Shown: piece by piece, positions 15,715 to 24,120 of the stretch
Layout: each line of letters opens with the position of its first letter
How positions within the stretch are numbered: the stretch's first letter is position 1
Assembly (NCBI GenBank): GCA_036703315.1
Contig: DATNPH010000157.1
Location: 33,421 to 97,420, forward strand
DNA: 64,000 bases
Origin: DATNPH01 sp036703315
GTDB taxonomy: Bacteria > Cyanobacteriota > Cyanobacteriia > Cyanobacteriales > Coleofasciculaceae
Reading direction: 5' to 3'
Made by a program: the position numbers and the translations under genes
Notes under the pieces: model-generated
Databases searched by the model: none
What the model was told of the DNA's origin: nothing
Seen by the model: the letters and a program-made list of their open reading frames with translations, nothing else

Positions 15715-15886
15715 CTACATTGATGGTCGAGACGTATTGGGAGTAGATTAGTTTATATTTTTAATAAAATATCGCAAGAAAATATGACATTTATTAATGA
15801 AACATTGAAATAACTTAATATGACGACATTTCTGGTTAATACAGCCATAGCCAATCTAAAAAAATGGGAATACTTATAAAAAAAAC

Positions 15887-17977
15887 ATGGAAAAGCTAGT
15901 CTTCTTAAAGCTAGAGGTAGGCGACTTTAACCAAGGGTTCAAGGTCATTCTTGACATTGCAGAAGAGGGACTATTTCCCCATATTATTGGAGTGAGCGGC
16001 TGTTTGCGACCAGCTCCAGAAGTGGCTAAATTTTATAGGGATTGGCAGACAAAATATTGCCGTCTTGAGTCTAATTATCGTAGGAAACGCCTATACTTTA
16101 CCGATGAAAATTTCGCTGAGGAAGAGGGCAAAGAAGAAAATTCTATCCAAGAGTGTTATGAAGCAGCAGAAAAATTTAAAGCAAGCTTTCGGGATTGGCT
16201 CAAATGTGAAGAATTTCGCCCTATTGAAGCAGAATTATTCACAGATTTAAGCAAATCTGATGAAATTCGGGTAATTCTTAAGACTGAAGATGAGTTTTTG
16301 CGGAAGTTACCTTGGGAGGTTTGGAATTTTTTTCAAAGATTTCCCAACGCAGAACTGGGTATTAGCCCTTTGTATTCTTACAAGCAAAGACAATTTTCTA
16401 CTCCAAATAAAGTAAAAATATTAGCTATTTTAGGCAATAGCGATGGCATTAATACTCAGGAAGACAAAAATATTTTAGAGGGCTTACCTTGTGCAAATGT
16501 ATGCTTTCTCGTGGAACCGACACGCGAACAGTTTAGAAGCCTTTGGGAAGACCAATGGGATATCTTATTTTTTGCTGGACACAGTTCTAGTAAAGATGGC
16601 CAGAAGGGTTATATCTATATCAATCGAACCGATGACGGCAAGTTAGAAATTAGCGAATTAGAGGAGACTTTAAGGACAGCGATTGGTAACGGTTTGAAAC
16701 TGGCAATTTTTAATTCCTGTGATGGATTAGGATTAGCACGTCAGCTGGAGAGGTTGCATATCCCGCAAGTAATTGTCATGCGGGAGCCAGTACCTGATAA
16801 GGTCGCACAAGAATTTTTAAAGTATTTTCTAACAGACCTTTCTCGTGGTCTGTCTTTATATGCTTCCGTGCGACGCGCTCGGAGCATACTGCAAGAACTC
16901 CTGCAAATAGATCAGAAATTTCCTGGTGCTAGTTGGTTGCCAGTTATTTGCCAGAATCCAGCTGCCAAGGACTTTATTTGGCCTTCCCCATGGCTTTTGC
17001 CTTCTGGGTGGCGTAAGCGTGCCAAACACTCAAGACAGCATAGCCATGTAGCAATTATCAGTGGGCTTGTGGGTGGAGCGATCGCTGTTATTGCAATAGT
17101 CTGGCTATCTAGTTTCACGCAAGCGCCCTGTTCAGTTGCGACTGAAAAGAGAGAAGCAGGTGTTTGCGTTAAGGATTTAAGCAAAAAATCACTGATTATC
17201 GGGTTCTTATCGTCTCCTCATCAACCGATGGAGACGACTGATGAGTATCAATATTTACCTTTACAAAACTATCTAAAGAAAAGCTTCGGAGGTCGAGTTA
17301 AAACAATATCAACTGAAATTTACAATAATATGTCTTATCAAAAGATGCAAAGTCTAATTTCCAATAAGGAATTAGACATAGTTTTTGCTCACTCCCCGAT
17401 GAACTCTTGGGTAGCCAAGAAGAACGGCTATATCTGGTTGGGTAGCCATAATCCCTCTAGTTCAGCCTATTATCGCTCAGTTCTATTTGTCAGAGCCTCA
17501 AGCCCTATTCAATCTACTGCTGATGTTAAAGCGACAACAAGGGTAGCTTTGGGTCATGTCGGTTCAGCCTCAAGTTTTTATGTTCCAGTTTATGACCTAT
17601 ACGGCAAGAACCTGAGTGTGACCTTAGTAAATTCTCATAGAGAAATTCAAGAATTGGTAAGGACTGGAAAAGTTGATGTAGGTGCTTCTACAGAGTCCGA
17701 CATCGAAAAGCAATCCGAATTTAGAATTATTCACTATAGCCGAGCTATTCCTGTTGCTGGTGTTTTTATCTCTCCTAAGCTTTCCGAGTCAGATCGCAAT
17801 CAAATTCAACAAATTTTTAGACAGGCTCCTAGAGAAATTATTGATAAAGCCAGATACCAGAATAATATTGAGGAACCAAATTATGACTATATAGGACAGA
17901 TTTCAGTTAAGACAGAAGAAATTATAAACTGTGCAAATTTTAACTATAATCCAGTCCAGTTCTTTTGCAACCAATAA
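15887..17977 (+). CDS. CHAT protease - transmembrane - PhnD-like periplasmic binding domain fusion
   Basis: The 696-residue protein has three parts. Residues about 1-150 are an N-terminal region. Residues about 150-370 are a CHAT (caspase-like) peptidase domain with the dyad FFAGHSS (His232) and FNSCDG (Cys278), followed by ASVRRARSIL and PGASWLPVICQNP. A single transmembrane helix (about 387-410, HVAIISGLVGGAIAVIAIVW) follows. Residues about 430-696 resemble periplasmic PhnD/phosphonate-binding proteins (SLIIGFLSSPH, MQSLISNKELDIVFAHSP, VALGHVGSASSFYVPV, LVRTGKVDVGAS). The expected topology is protease inside and ligand sensor outside. The gene follows DUF1822 after 172 AT-rich bp and seems more AT-rich than its neighbours. 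The ligand and protease substrate are unknown. Confidence 0.82.
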   Translation: MEKLVFLKLEVGDFNQGFKVILDIAEEGLFPHIIGVSGCLRPAPEVAKFYRDWQTKYCRLESNYRRKRLYFTDENFAEEEGKEENSIQECYEAAEKFKASFRDWLKCEEFRPIEAELFTDLSKSDEIRVILKTEDEFLRKLPWEVWNFFQRFPNAELGISPLYSYKQRQFSTPNKVKILAILGNSDGINTQEDKNILEGLPCANVCFLVEPTREQFRSLWEDQWDILFFAGHSSSKDGQKGYIYINRTDDGKLEISELEETLRTAIGNGLKLAIFNSCDGLGLARQLERLHIPQVIVMREPVPDKVAQEFLKYFLTDLSRGLSLYASVRRARSILQELLQIDQKFPGASWLPVICQNPAAKDFIWPSPWLLPSGWRKRAKHSRQHSHVAIISGLVGGAIAVIAIVWLSSFTQAPCSVATEKREAGVCVKDLSKKSLIIGFLSSPHQPMETTDEYQYLPLQNYLKKSFGGRVKTISTEIYNNMSYQKMQSLISNKELDIVFAHSPMNSWVAKKNGYIWLGSHNPSSSAYYRSVLFVRASSPIQSTADVKATTRVALGHVGSASSFYVPVYDLYGKNLSVTLVNSHREIQELVRTGKVDVGASTESDIEKQSEFRIIHYSRAIPVAGVFISPKLSESDRNQIQQIFRQAPREIIDKARYQNNIEEPNYDYIGQISVKTEEIINCANFNYNPVQFFCNQ

Positions 17978-18040
17978 CGAATATCTGTATAATATTTAAC
18001 TTTTCTTTTCTTGACCGGATGCCTTCAGTATCACATACAC

Positions 18041-18092
18041 AGTTACACGGGTCACAAAGAAGTTTTTCGCAGATTCGCCAAAAAATTTTTCT
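18041..18092 (+). repeat. Right arm of about 50-bp inverted repeat flanking the CHAT operon
   Basis: This is the reverse-complement partner of 13857-13906, located 64 bp after the CHAT stop codon and 78 bp before the exosortase start. The shared core is AGAAGTTTTTCGCAGATT. It could be a mobile-element end, a terminator or attenuator, or a regulatory site shared by two promoters. Confidence 0.75.
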
Positions 18093-18169
18093 GATAGCCG
18101 TGCGAAAAGTTGGGTTGACAGGCGTTAGTAACAAGTAACGAACAAAACGCCAAACGGTAAGGAGGCATT

Positions 18170-19690
18170 ATGCGCGTCAGCATTCGTCCAGATCCCTTTA
18201 CCCTGACGGGTAGGGGTAGCACATACATACTTGTAGCCGCGTGGGTTTATGCCAATATTTCATCCATGAAGTGGCTGTTGGAGTCGCTCAGGCAGGCATC
18301 ACCTCTCAACCTCAGCCTGATTGGCTTAATGGTTGTGGTTTTGCTCGTGCAGGTAGTACGATCGCGTCGCCGTGAAGAATTTGACATCGGCAACTATCTT
18401 TGTGCGACACCCGTACTGCGATCGCTTCCTCTGCTACTCATGGTGGGTTCAGCCGTAAGTGCGATCGCGCTCCAGTGGCTAGTCGATATCGAACAACTCA
18501 CCATACTTTTGTTTTTACTTGGAACCTACGGATTATGCGGTCTATTTCTCGCACCGTCCATTTGGCGTAAAGGATTGCCCCTTGCTAGCATCATCGCCTG
18601 TCTTATAGCATTCAGTTCTCAGTTGGGGGTTGGTTTGGGGTTACCAGCGAGAATTCTAACCGCTCATGCGGTGGAACATCTGCTCTCGGCTTGGCATATT
18701 GCAGCAATCTCCTCTTACGACATCATCCTTATGGAAAATGGTGTTGCCCAGGTCGATGTACCGTGTAGCGGTCTGAAAAGCTTGGGGACAGGGACGCTCT
18801 TTTTGCTTGCTGCTACGTGGTTGGAAGGTCGAAAGCTGGGGTTGCGCTGGTTGTTAGTGTGCGTCTCAAACTTATTCCTTCTGCTGTGTGCCAATACCAT
18901 ACGGGTACTGCTGTTGGTGATTATTACCTACGTCCTAAAACAGCCGCTATTTGCCCAGGTGCTGCATATCCCTCTAGGGCTGATTGGTTTAGGGTGCGCC
19001 TGTGGTTTGAGTTGGGTGATGCTTCAAACTGTTCCCAAGCAAGGGAAGGTAAAGGACACGGAGACGCGGGGATGGGGAGACGCGGAGAATTTATCTACTT
19101 CTTCTCCTGCTTCTTTAGCGGCACAGGCTTTACTGATAGCTTTCGTCATTGCTCTGATACCAATTAACCAACTCCACCCTCAGCAGGAACAACCGCTATC
19201 AATTGCTTCCTTGCATTTTCCTGAACAGATGGTATCTGAGCGCATCGCCTTAAGCGCAGGTGAACGTAAATTTTTCGACAACTATCCTTCTATCGTCCCC
19301 GAAAAGAGACGCTTTGTATCGGGCGACCTTTCCGGTTCAATCCTGATGGTAGCCAACACAACTTGGCGCACTTATCACCCACCAGAACTGTGTTTGCTTG
19401 CCAGTGGGCTTAAAGTAAACCGGATGGAGAAAAAGTCGCTAACACCTAACGTTCAAGCGCGTTGGCTATCTTTAGCAGATGGTAAATACTCCGCAACTTA
19501 CTGGTTTCAATCCCCTAAGCAAACCACCGATGATTTCCTATCTCGCCTTTGGAGTGATGTCACTCGCCGTCAGAAAAATTGGGTGCTAATTTCCGTTCTG
19601 TTCGATCGCTCTGTGAGTCCAGATAGCACTGAAATTCGTAACTTCACCACTACGATCCACGATGCGATCGACCAGAGTCTTAGTCTTTAG
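18170..19690 (+). CDS. Exosortase fused to an EpsI-like domain (XrtO-like)
   Basis: The 506-residue integral membrane protein has about eight helices and the exosortase catalytic triad: Cys199 in VPCSGLKSL, Arg245 in ANTIRVLLL and His266 in LHIPLG. Exosortases are transpeptidase-like enzymes that recognise PEP-CTERM tails at the cytoplasmic membrane. After a linker (about 285-320) made of a repetitive GGAGACGCGG-type DNA stretch, the C-terminal part (about 335-506) has the EpsI/DUF3485 hallmark HPPELCLLASGLKV. AAGGAGG about 6 nt before the ATG supports the start. The next gene encodes a protein with a PEP-CTERM tail, most likely its substrate. I believe this matches the cyanobacterial exosortase O type, but that subtype name is from memory. 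Confidence 0.85.
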   Translation: MRVSIRPDPFTLTGRGSTYILVAAWVYANISSMKWLLESLRQASPLNLSLIGLMVVVLLVQVVRSRRREEFDIGNYLCATPVLRSLPLLLMVGSAVSAIALQWLVDIEQLTILLFLLGTYGLCGLFLAPSIWRKGLPLASIIACLIAFSSQLGVGLGLPARILTAHAVEHLLSAWHIAAISSYDIILMENGVAQVDVPCSGLKSLGTGTLFLLAATWLEGRKLGLRWLLVCVSNLFLLLCANTIRVLLLVIITYVLKQPLFAQVLHIPLGLIGLGCACGLSWVMLQTVPKQGKVKDTETRGWGDAENLSTSSPASLAAQALLIAFVIALIPINQLHPQQEQPLSIASLHFPEQMVSERIALSAGERKFFDNYPSIVPEKRRFVSGDLSGSILMVANTTWRTYHPPELCLLASGLKVNRMEKKSLTPNVQARWLSLADGKYSATYWFQSPKQTTDDFLSRLWSDVTRRQKNWVLISVLFDRSVSPDSTEIRNFTTTIHDAIDQSLSL

Positions 19691-19724
19691 TTGTTTGTTG
19701 TTTGCTAACAACTCTTGGCTCCTA

Positions 19725-19826
19725 ATACCAATTGGCTTTTCCAATGACACATTTCACCCCCCCAGCCCCCCTTATTAAGGGGGGAGCAATTAGAGAATAT
19801 GTGTCAAACTCAAACCCAATTGGTAT
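19725..19826. repeat. Nested palindromic dispersed repeat (102 bp)
   Basis: Three concentric inverted repeats are visible. The outer arms are ATACCAATTGG (19725-19735) / CCAATTGGTAT (19816-19826). The middle arms are TGACACAT (19745-19752) / ATGTGTCA (19799-19806). The inner palindrome is CCCCCCTTATTAAGGGGGG. The element fits a non-autonomous MITE-like repeat. Related C/G-run sequence lies inside cobB (33970-34078). Confidence 0.8.
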
Positions 19827-19975
19827 AACTCCTACTTCTGACTCCTGACTGCTGAGAACACCACAAAGATTGGAACACGGATGCAGGGATGAGTTGGAGA
19901 ATGTGCTATCTGTCTATCCGTGTTAACAATCCGTGTTGTGCGCTTCTGATTCCTATTTTCTTAAGAGGATTTGCA

Positions 19976-22813
19976 ATGAAACTGAAGCGGGTATTTAATA
20001 CCATTTTTCACGCCATCTTTTGGCTTTGGAATCTCGCGTTTTTGCTGATTGTGTATGCAGGAATCTTACCCCAGATTGGAGGGAAATTGATTGCTGCTAC
20101 ATTTACTGGTGAGGTTCCAAGTGAATTCTTCATCACCTTTGTCGGTCTGATTGCGGTACCTACCGTGTGTACCTTGATAGGAGCGTTGCGTTTTCGCAAG
20201 CAACCTCTACAGTTATTGCGCCTGTTTTACGGCGTGGAAGCACCGCTCTTTTTACTCTGCCTGATTCGTTTATTTCTGCTACGGGAGCTTACCCCTGCTA
20301 GTACTCAGATTGTCGGTACATTGGTTGTTTGTATTGCCGCCTTTGTTCTCGATTTATTTTATGGCTATATCGGTCAACACGATCGCCCTTCGGACAGCAC
20401 TAGAGGCGCTCAGATTTCTGCTACGTATCGTCGTCCCCTGGCATGGCTACAGTTAGCCTGTCACACCTTAATGGTGTTGGTTGGTTTATATACAGGGACA
20501 CTGCTTTTGTTCTATGCCCTACCTACAGCTTGGGTTGTCCTGGTCGCATTCTTCACATTTGGGTGGCTGGCAGAACTTGGACGGATGTTGCTCTGGGAGA
20601 ACTTAATTTGGAATTGGTGGTTACCTATAGGCTTTCTCCTGTTTTGCTTCTCCTCAACTCTGTTTATAGTCATGCCTTCGGCGTTTACGGCGCTTTACCT
20701 TTACTCTGGGCGTCGGGTATGGAACGCCTTTGCCTCTCAGTATGGTCGAAATCGTGCGATCGCAGGTTCTGTGACTGTAGTCGCGGCATGGTTGGCAATT
20801 TTTCTCGTCCTCCAGCAACAGCCTCAAACTAAGGCATTTGCGCTGCTTAAAAACCCAGCACAAACTGATAGCAATCGGCAAGCGCTGTTGGCAAAGTCGG
20901 ATACCATTCGTTCGGGGTTAGTCAACGCCTACTTATCCTCCTATCGCTACCTCAGCACTAGGGTAGAAAACGACCATATCCGCGAGATGTATAAAAACGT
21001 CTTTGGTCTAGCGAAGTCGGACGGTCACGTCTTACAGAACGTCTACAATCAGCTAATGTCGCCATTTTTGTACAACGGCTCCCGTTCTGATGGCGAAAAA
21101 GCGGCAAAGCTTTATGCCGAGTTCTTCGACATACCGATTCAAAGAGCGGAACAAGAGGCGATTCAACAGGCACTCCAATCGACTGCGAACCGGGATGAGG
21201 CAAAGGCGGGACTGCTGAATGTTAACCAGAAAAAGGTGTGGCTGCGATCGCAACAAATTACCGTAAAACCCCAAGGTGATTGGGCGGATGTGGAACTTCA
21301 TGAGGTGTACGATAACCAAACGCCTAATTTACAGGAAGTTTTCTACTCTTTTTCCCTACCTGAAAGCGCGGTGATTACAGGTGTATGGCTAGGTGATACC
21401 GATAACCGCGACAAGCGCTTTCCCTTTACAGTCTCGCCACGCGGTGCTGCCCAGAAAGTTTACAATGACCAAGTCAGAGAGCGAGTAGACCCTGCTCTCC
21501 TCGAACAGGTAGGGCCGAGACACTATCGCCTGAGAGCTTTTCCAGTTCCTCCCAAACCCTCAGTAGTGAGGGGTAACGTGCCAAACCAGCCCACAGAGAT
21601 GCATATGTGGCTCACGTATAAGGTGATGCAACAAGACGCTAAGTGGGCAATGCCTCAGCTAGGGGAGAAACGCAATATCTTCTGGACGAATGACTCCAAG
21701 CGCATCTACAACGGACAAGCGGTTAAGAGTTCTGAGAACTGGTTGCCCTCCTTCATCAGCGCGGCTGAAAAGCAGCAGCCAACCTTGCATCAGGTTAACT
21801 TGCCAGGTGGCTACCGCGTCTCGGCAAAGCCTTTAGCTGGTAACGATTACTCCTTCCCACAAGCTAAGCGGTTTGCGGTTGTTTTGGATAGCTCTCGCAG
21901 TATGGCTTCCCACGTTAAGGAGTTGAGCCAAACATTTACCTGGTTGAACGAAAAGGGCTTTGCTGACAATGATTTTGCTAACAATGATGCTGATTTATAC
22001 GTGACAGCTTCCGCTGGTGCTCAACCTAAACGCATCGACGACATCCGTCAATTTGATGTCACTAAGATGACGTTCTACGGCACGTTACAACACAAGCAGA
22101 TTCTCCAGCAGTTTGCTCAACTGCGCGGCGATACGCTCTACGATGCTGTCTTAGTAGTAACGGATGAGGGCACTTATGAATTGTCCGATGATAAATCTGA
22201 TGTACCCGTAGTGCCTGCGCCCTTGTGGATGGTACATGTCGGCGGCAAGTTGCCACCCGCTTATGATGATGCCACGTTAAGAGCAATTCAAGATAGCCGT
22301 GGGGGAGTGTCTACCGAAATCCCCAATGTCATGCAACGGCTGGCAACTCAGGTCACAATGGGTGATTCTGTGGTAAGTGTGGTGGACGGTTACGCCTGGT
22401 CAATGGAAAAGCAGCTACAAGGAGTGTCCGTAAAAGCAGATGCCAGTACCAAGAACGGTTTTGAGCCAGTGGCGGCGCGGCAATTAATACTGGGACTGAG
22501 TAAGGAGAAAGCTAAGGAACAACTGGTTCAGCTGGATACCATGCATACCGTAGCTAAATCTTTTGAGATTGTTACGCCTTACTCATCGATGATTGTGCTA
22601 GTTAATGATCAGCAAAGGCAGGCACTCAAACAAGCGGAGCAACAGAGCGATCGCTTTAATCGGGAGGTAGAAAATGGGAACGAGCAGTTAACTAAGCCAT
22701 TCAATCCTCTCAACGTTTCCGGCGTTCCCGAACCGGAAGAATGGATGCTGTTGGGTCTAGTTGCGATCGCGCTTGTGTTCATCAGTAGGCGTCAGCAAGA
22801 TGCTGTCAATTAG
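19976..22813 (+). CDS. PEP-CTERM integral membrane protein with VIT and vWA domains
   Basis: The 945-residue protein begins MKLKRVFNTIFHAIFWLWNL. AAGAGGA about 6 nt upstream favours this ATG over one 29 codons earlier. The first 330 residues hold about eight transmembrane helices. A VIT domain (about 455-560; VKPQGDWADVELHEVYDNQ, then RDKRFPFTVSPRGAAQKVYNDQ) and a von Willebrand A-like region (RFAVVLDSSRSMASHV, MIDAS-like DSSRS) follow. The last 30 residues are a PEP-CTERM sorting signal: VPEPEEW, hydrophobic LLGLVAIALVFI, basic SRRQQ. This architecture is the PEP-CTERM integral membrane family (TIGR02921 as I recall). Its place directly after the exosortase implies enzyme and substrate. The biological role is unknown. 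Confidence 0.85.
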   Translation: MKLKRVFNTIFHAIFWLWNLAFLLIVYAGILPQIGGKLIAATFTGEVPSEFFITFVGLIAVPTVCTLIGALRFRKQPLQLLRLFYGVEAPLFLLCLIRLFLLRELTPASTQIVGTLVVCIAAFVLDLFYGYIGQHDRPSDSTRGAQISATYRRPLAWLQLACHTLMVLVGLYTGTLLLFYALPTAWVVLVAFFTFGWLAELGRMLLWENLIWNWWLPIGFLLFCFSSTLFIVMPSAFTALYLYSGRRVWNAFASQYGRNRAIAGSVTVVAAWLAIFLVLQQQPQTKAFALLKNPAQTDSNRQALLAKSDTIRSGLVNAYLSSYRYLSTRVENDHIREMYKNVFGLAKSDGHVLQNVYNQLMSPFLYNGSRSDGEKAAKLYAEFFDIPIQRAEQEAIQQALQSTANRDEAKAGLLNVNQKKVWLRSQQITVKPQGDWADVELHEVYDNQTPNLQEVFYSFSLPESAVITGVWLGDTDNRDKRFPFTVSPRGAAQKVYNDQVRERVDPALLEQVGPRHYRLRAFPVPPKPSVVRGNVPNQPTEMHMWLTYKVMQQDAKWAMPQLGEKRNIFWTNDSKRIYNGQAVKSSENWLPSFISAAEKQQPTLHQVNLPGGYRVSAKPLAGNDYSFPQAKRFAVVLDSSRSMASHVKELSQTFTWLNEKGFADNDFANNDADLYVTASAGAQPKRIDDIRQFDVTKMTFYGTLQHKQILQQFAQLRGDTLYDAVLVVTDEGTYELSDDKSDVPVVPAPLWMVHVGGKLPPAYDDATLRAIQDSRGGVSTEIPNVMQRLATQVTMGDSVVSVVDGYAWSMEKQLQGVSVKADASTKNGFEPVAARQLILGLSKEKAKEQLVQLDTMHTVAKSFEIVTPYSSMIVLVNDQQRQALKQAEQQSDRFNREVENGNEQLTKPFNPLNVSGVPEPEEWMLLGLVAIALVFISRRQQDAVN

Positions 22814-22847
22814 TCAGCTCTTAACAAGACTGTGACACTTCAACTGA

Positions 22848-22878
22848 GCCTCTCTGAACAACAGGGAGGCTTGTTTTT
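22848..22878 (+). terminator. Rho-independent terminator after the PEP-CTERM gene
   Basis: The stem GCCTCTCTG / CAGGGAGGC (9 bp, one G-U) with loop AACAA is followed by TTGTTTTT. It lies 34 bp after the stop at 22813. Confidence 0.88.
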
Positions 22879-23042
22879 AAGTGCACAAATTTAAACGTAG
22901 GGTAGGCAGTTCTTATGTCTGTGGCAATAAGCTGTGCGATTAGTTAGAAAATTGACATCTACTCTAAGAGATGTTGTTGATTGAAGAGCTTCCACTTGGT
23001 CTAACTCGATGATAAAATCTAGCCGATGATTTCAAGTTTTTC

Positions 23043-24080
23043 ATGAGTCATCAAGGAATAAGATTGAGTCTCAAATCGGCAATGGTTGCAACCGTTGTGA
23101 TTGCAACTACCATGGCTTGCCATTCTTCCCAACCAACTAGCCAAGGGGTGAGTCAACGCCCTAGTACCAGTTCAGAATCAACGTCAAATAAGTTTGTTGC
23201 CGTTACCCAAATAGTGGAGCATCCAGCGCTTAATGCAACACGCGATGGGGTGAAAGCGGAACTAGAGGCAGCAGGCTACAAGGTGGACAAAAACCTCAAA
23301 TGGGAGTGGCAAAGCGCTCAGGGACAGCCTGCAACAGCAACACAAATTGCTAGCCAATTTGTTGGGAAAAAACCAGATGTAATGGTTGCGATTTCTACCC
23401 CCTCAGCTCAAGCCGTTGTTTCTGCAACTAGGGATATCCCTGTAGTGTTTACGGCTGTCACTGACCCTTTGGGTGCAAAACTAGTACCTAATATGAATAA
23501 ACCAGGGGGTTTAGTCACAGGAGTACAAGCGATCGCACCCATTGGCAAGCATTTAGATTTAATTAGCAAAATCATCCCTAAAGCTAAGCGAATAGGCGTA
23601 CTTTACAATGCGGGTGAACCAAACGCCGTGACGCTAGTCAATTTATTGAAGCGGGAAGCACCCGTTAGAGGAATAAACCTTGTTGAAGCAACAGTCGTGA
23701 GTTCTGGCGAAGTGGCAACTGCCGCACGTAGTTTAGTCGGCAAAGCTGATGTAATCTATGTTCCTACCGATAATACAGTGGTGTCTGCCCTAGAATCCGT
23801 AATTCAAGTTGGCAGGGAGAATAAACTTCCCGTATTTTCGGGAGACAATGATTCCGTGGCAAGAGGTGCGATCGCTAGCCTAAGCTACAACTATTTCGAT
23901 GTTGGTAGGCAGACGGGTCAAGTCGTTGTGCGAATTCTCAACAAAGAAAAACCCGGAGATATTGCCGTAGAACCGGCAAAAAAACTCGAACTCCACGTTA
24001 ACCCCAAATCTGCCGAAGCGATGGGAGTGAAGATTCCTGAAAGCGTCCTCAAAGATGCTGCAAAAGTTATTGGAAACTAG
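23043..24080 (+). CDS. ABC transporter substrate-binding protein (TrpX-like family)
   Basis: The 345-residue exported protein has a signal ending ATTMACHSS, with Cys26 as a possible lipoprotein cysteine, although the lipobox is weak. A Ser/Thr-rich spacer follows, then the periplasmic binding fold of the PF04392 type: VAVTQIVEHPALNATRDGVKAELE, AISTPSAQAV, PVVFTAVTDPLGAKLV, GVLYNAGEPNAV and VPTDNTVVSALESV. In firmicutes this family imports aromatic amino acids (TrpXYZ); the substrate here is unknown. It is the first gene of a three-gene + strand operon with its permease and ATPase. Confidence 0.85.
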   Translation: MSHQGIRLSLKSAMVATVVIATTMACHSSQPTSQGVSQRPSTSSESTSNKFVAVTQIVEHPALNATRDGVKAELEAAGYKVDKNLKWEWQSAQGQPATATQIASQFVGKKPDVMVAISTPSAQAVVSATRDIPVVFTAVTDPLGAKLVPNMNKPGGLVTGVQAIAPIGKHLDLISKIIPKAKRIGVLYNAGEPNAVTLVNLLKREAPVRGINLVEATVVSSGEVATAARSLVGKADVIYVPTDNTVVSALESVIQVGRENKLPVFSGDNDSVARGAIASLSYNYFDVGRQTGQVVVRILNKEKPGDIAVEPAKKLELHVNPKSAEAMGVKIPESVLKDAAKVIGN

Positions 24081-24120
24081 GGGATAGGAAAGTCAAAAAT
24101 CAAAATCTCCAATTCCCAAC

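Noticed and set aside
17940..18134. 64-codon - strand frame containing FWRICEKLL, echoed at 13857-13906
   Set aside because: The similarity of the two places is explained by the inverted DNA repeat; no start context or family supports a gene.
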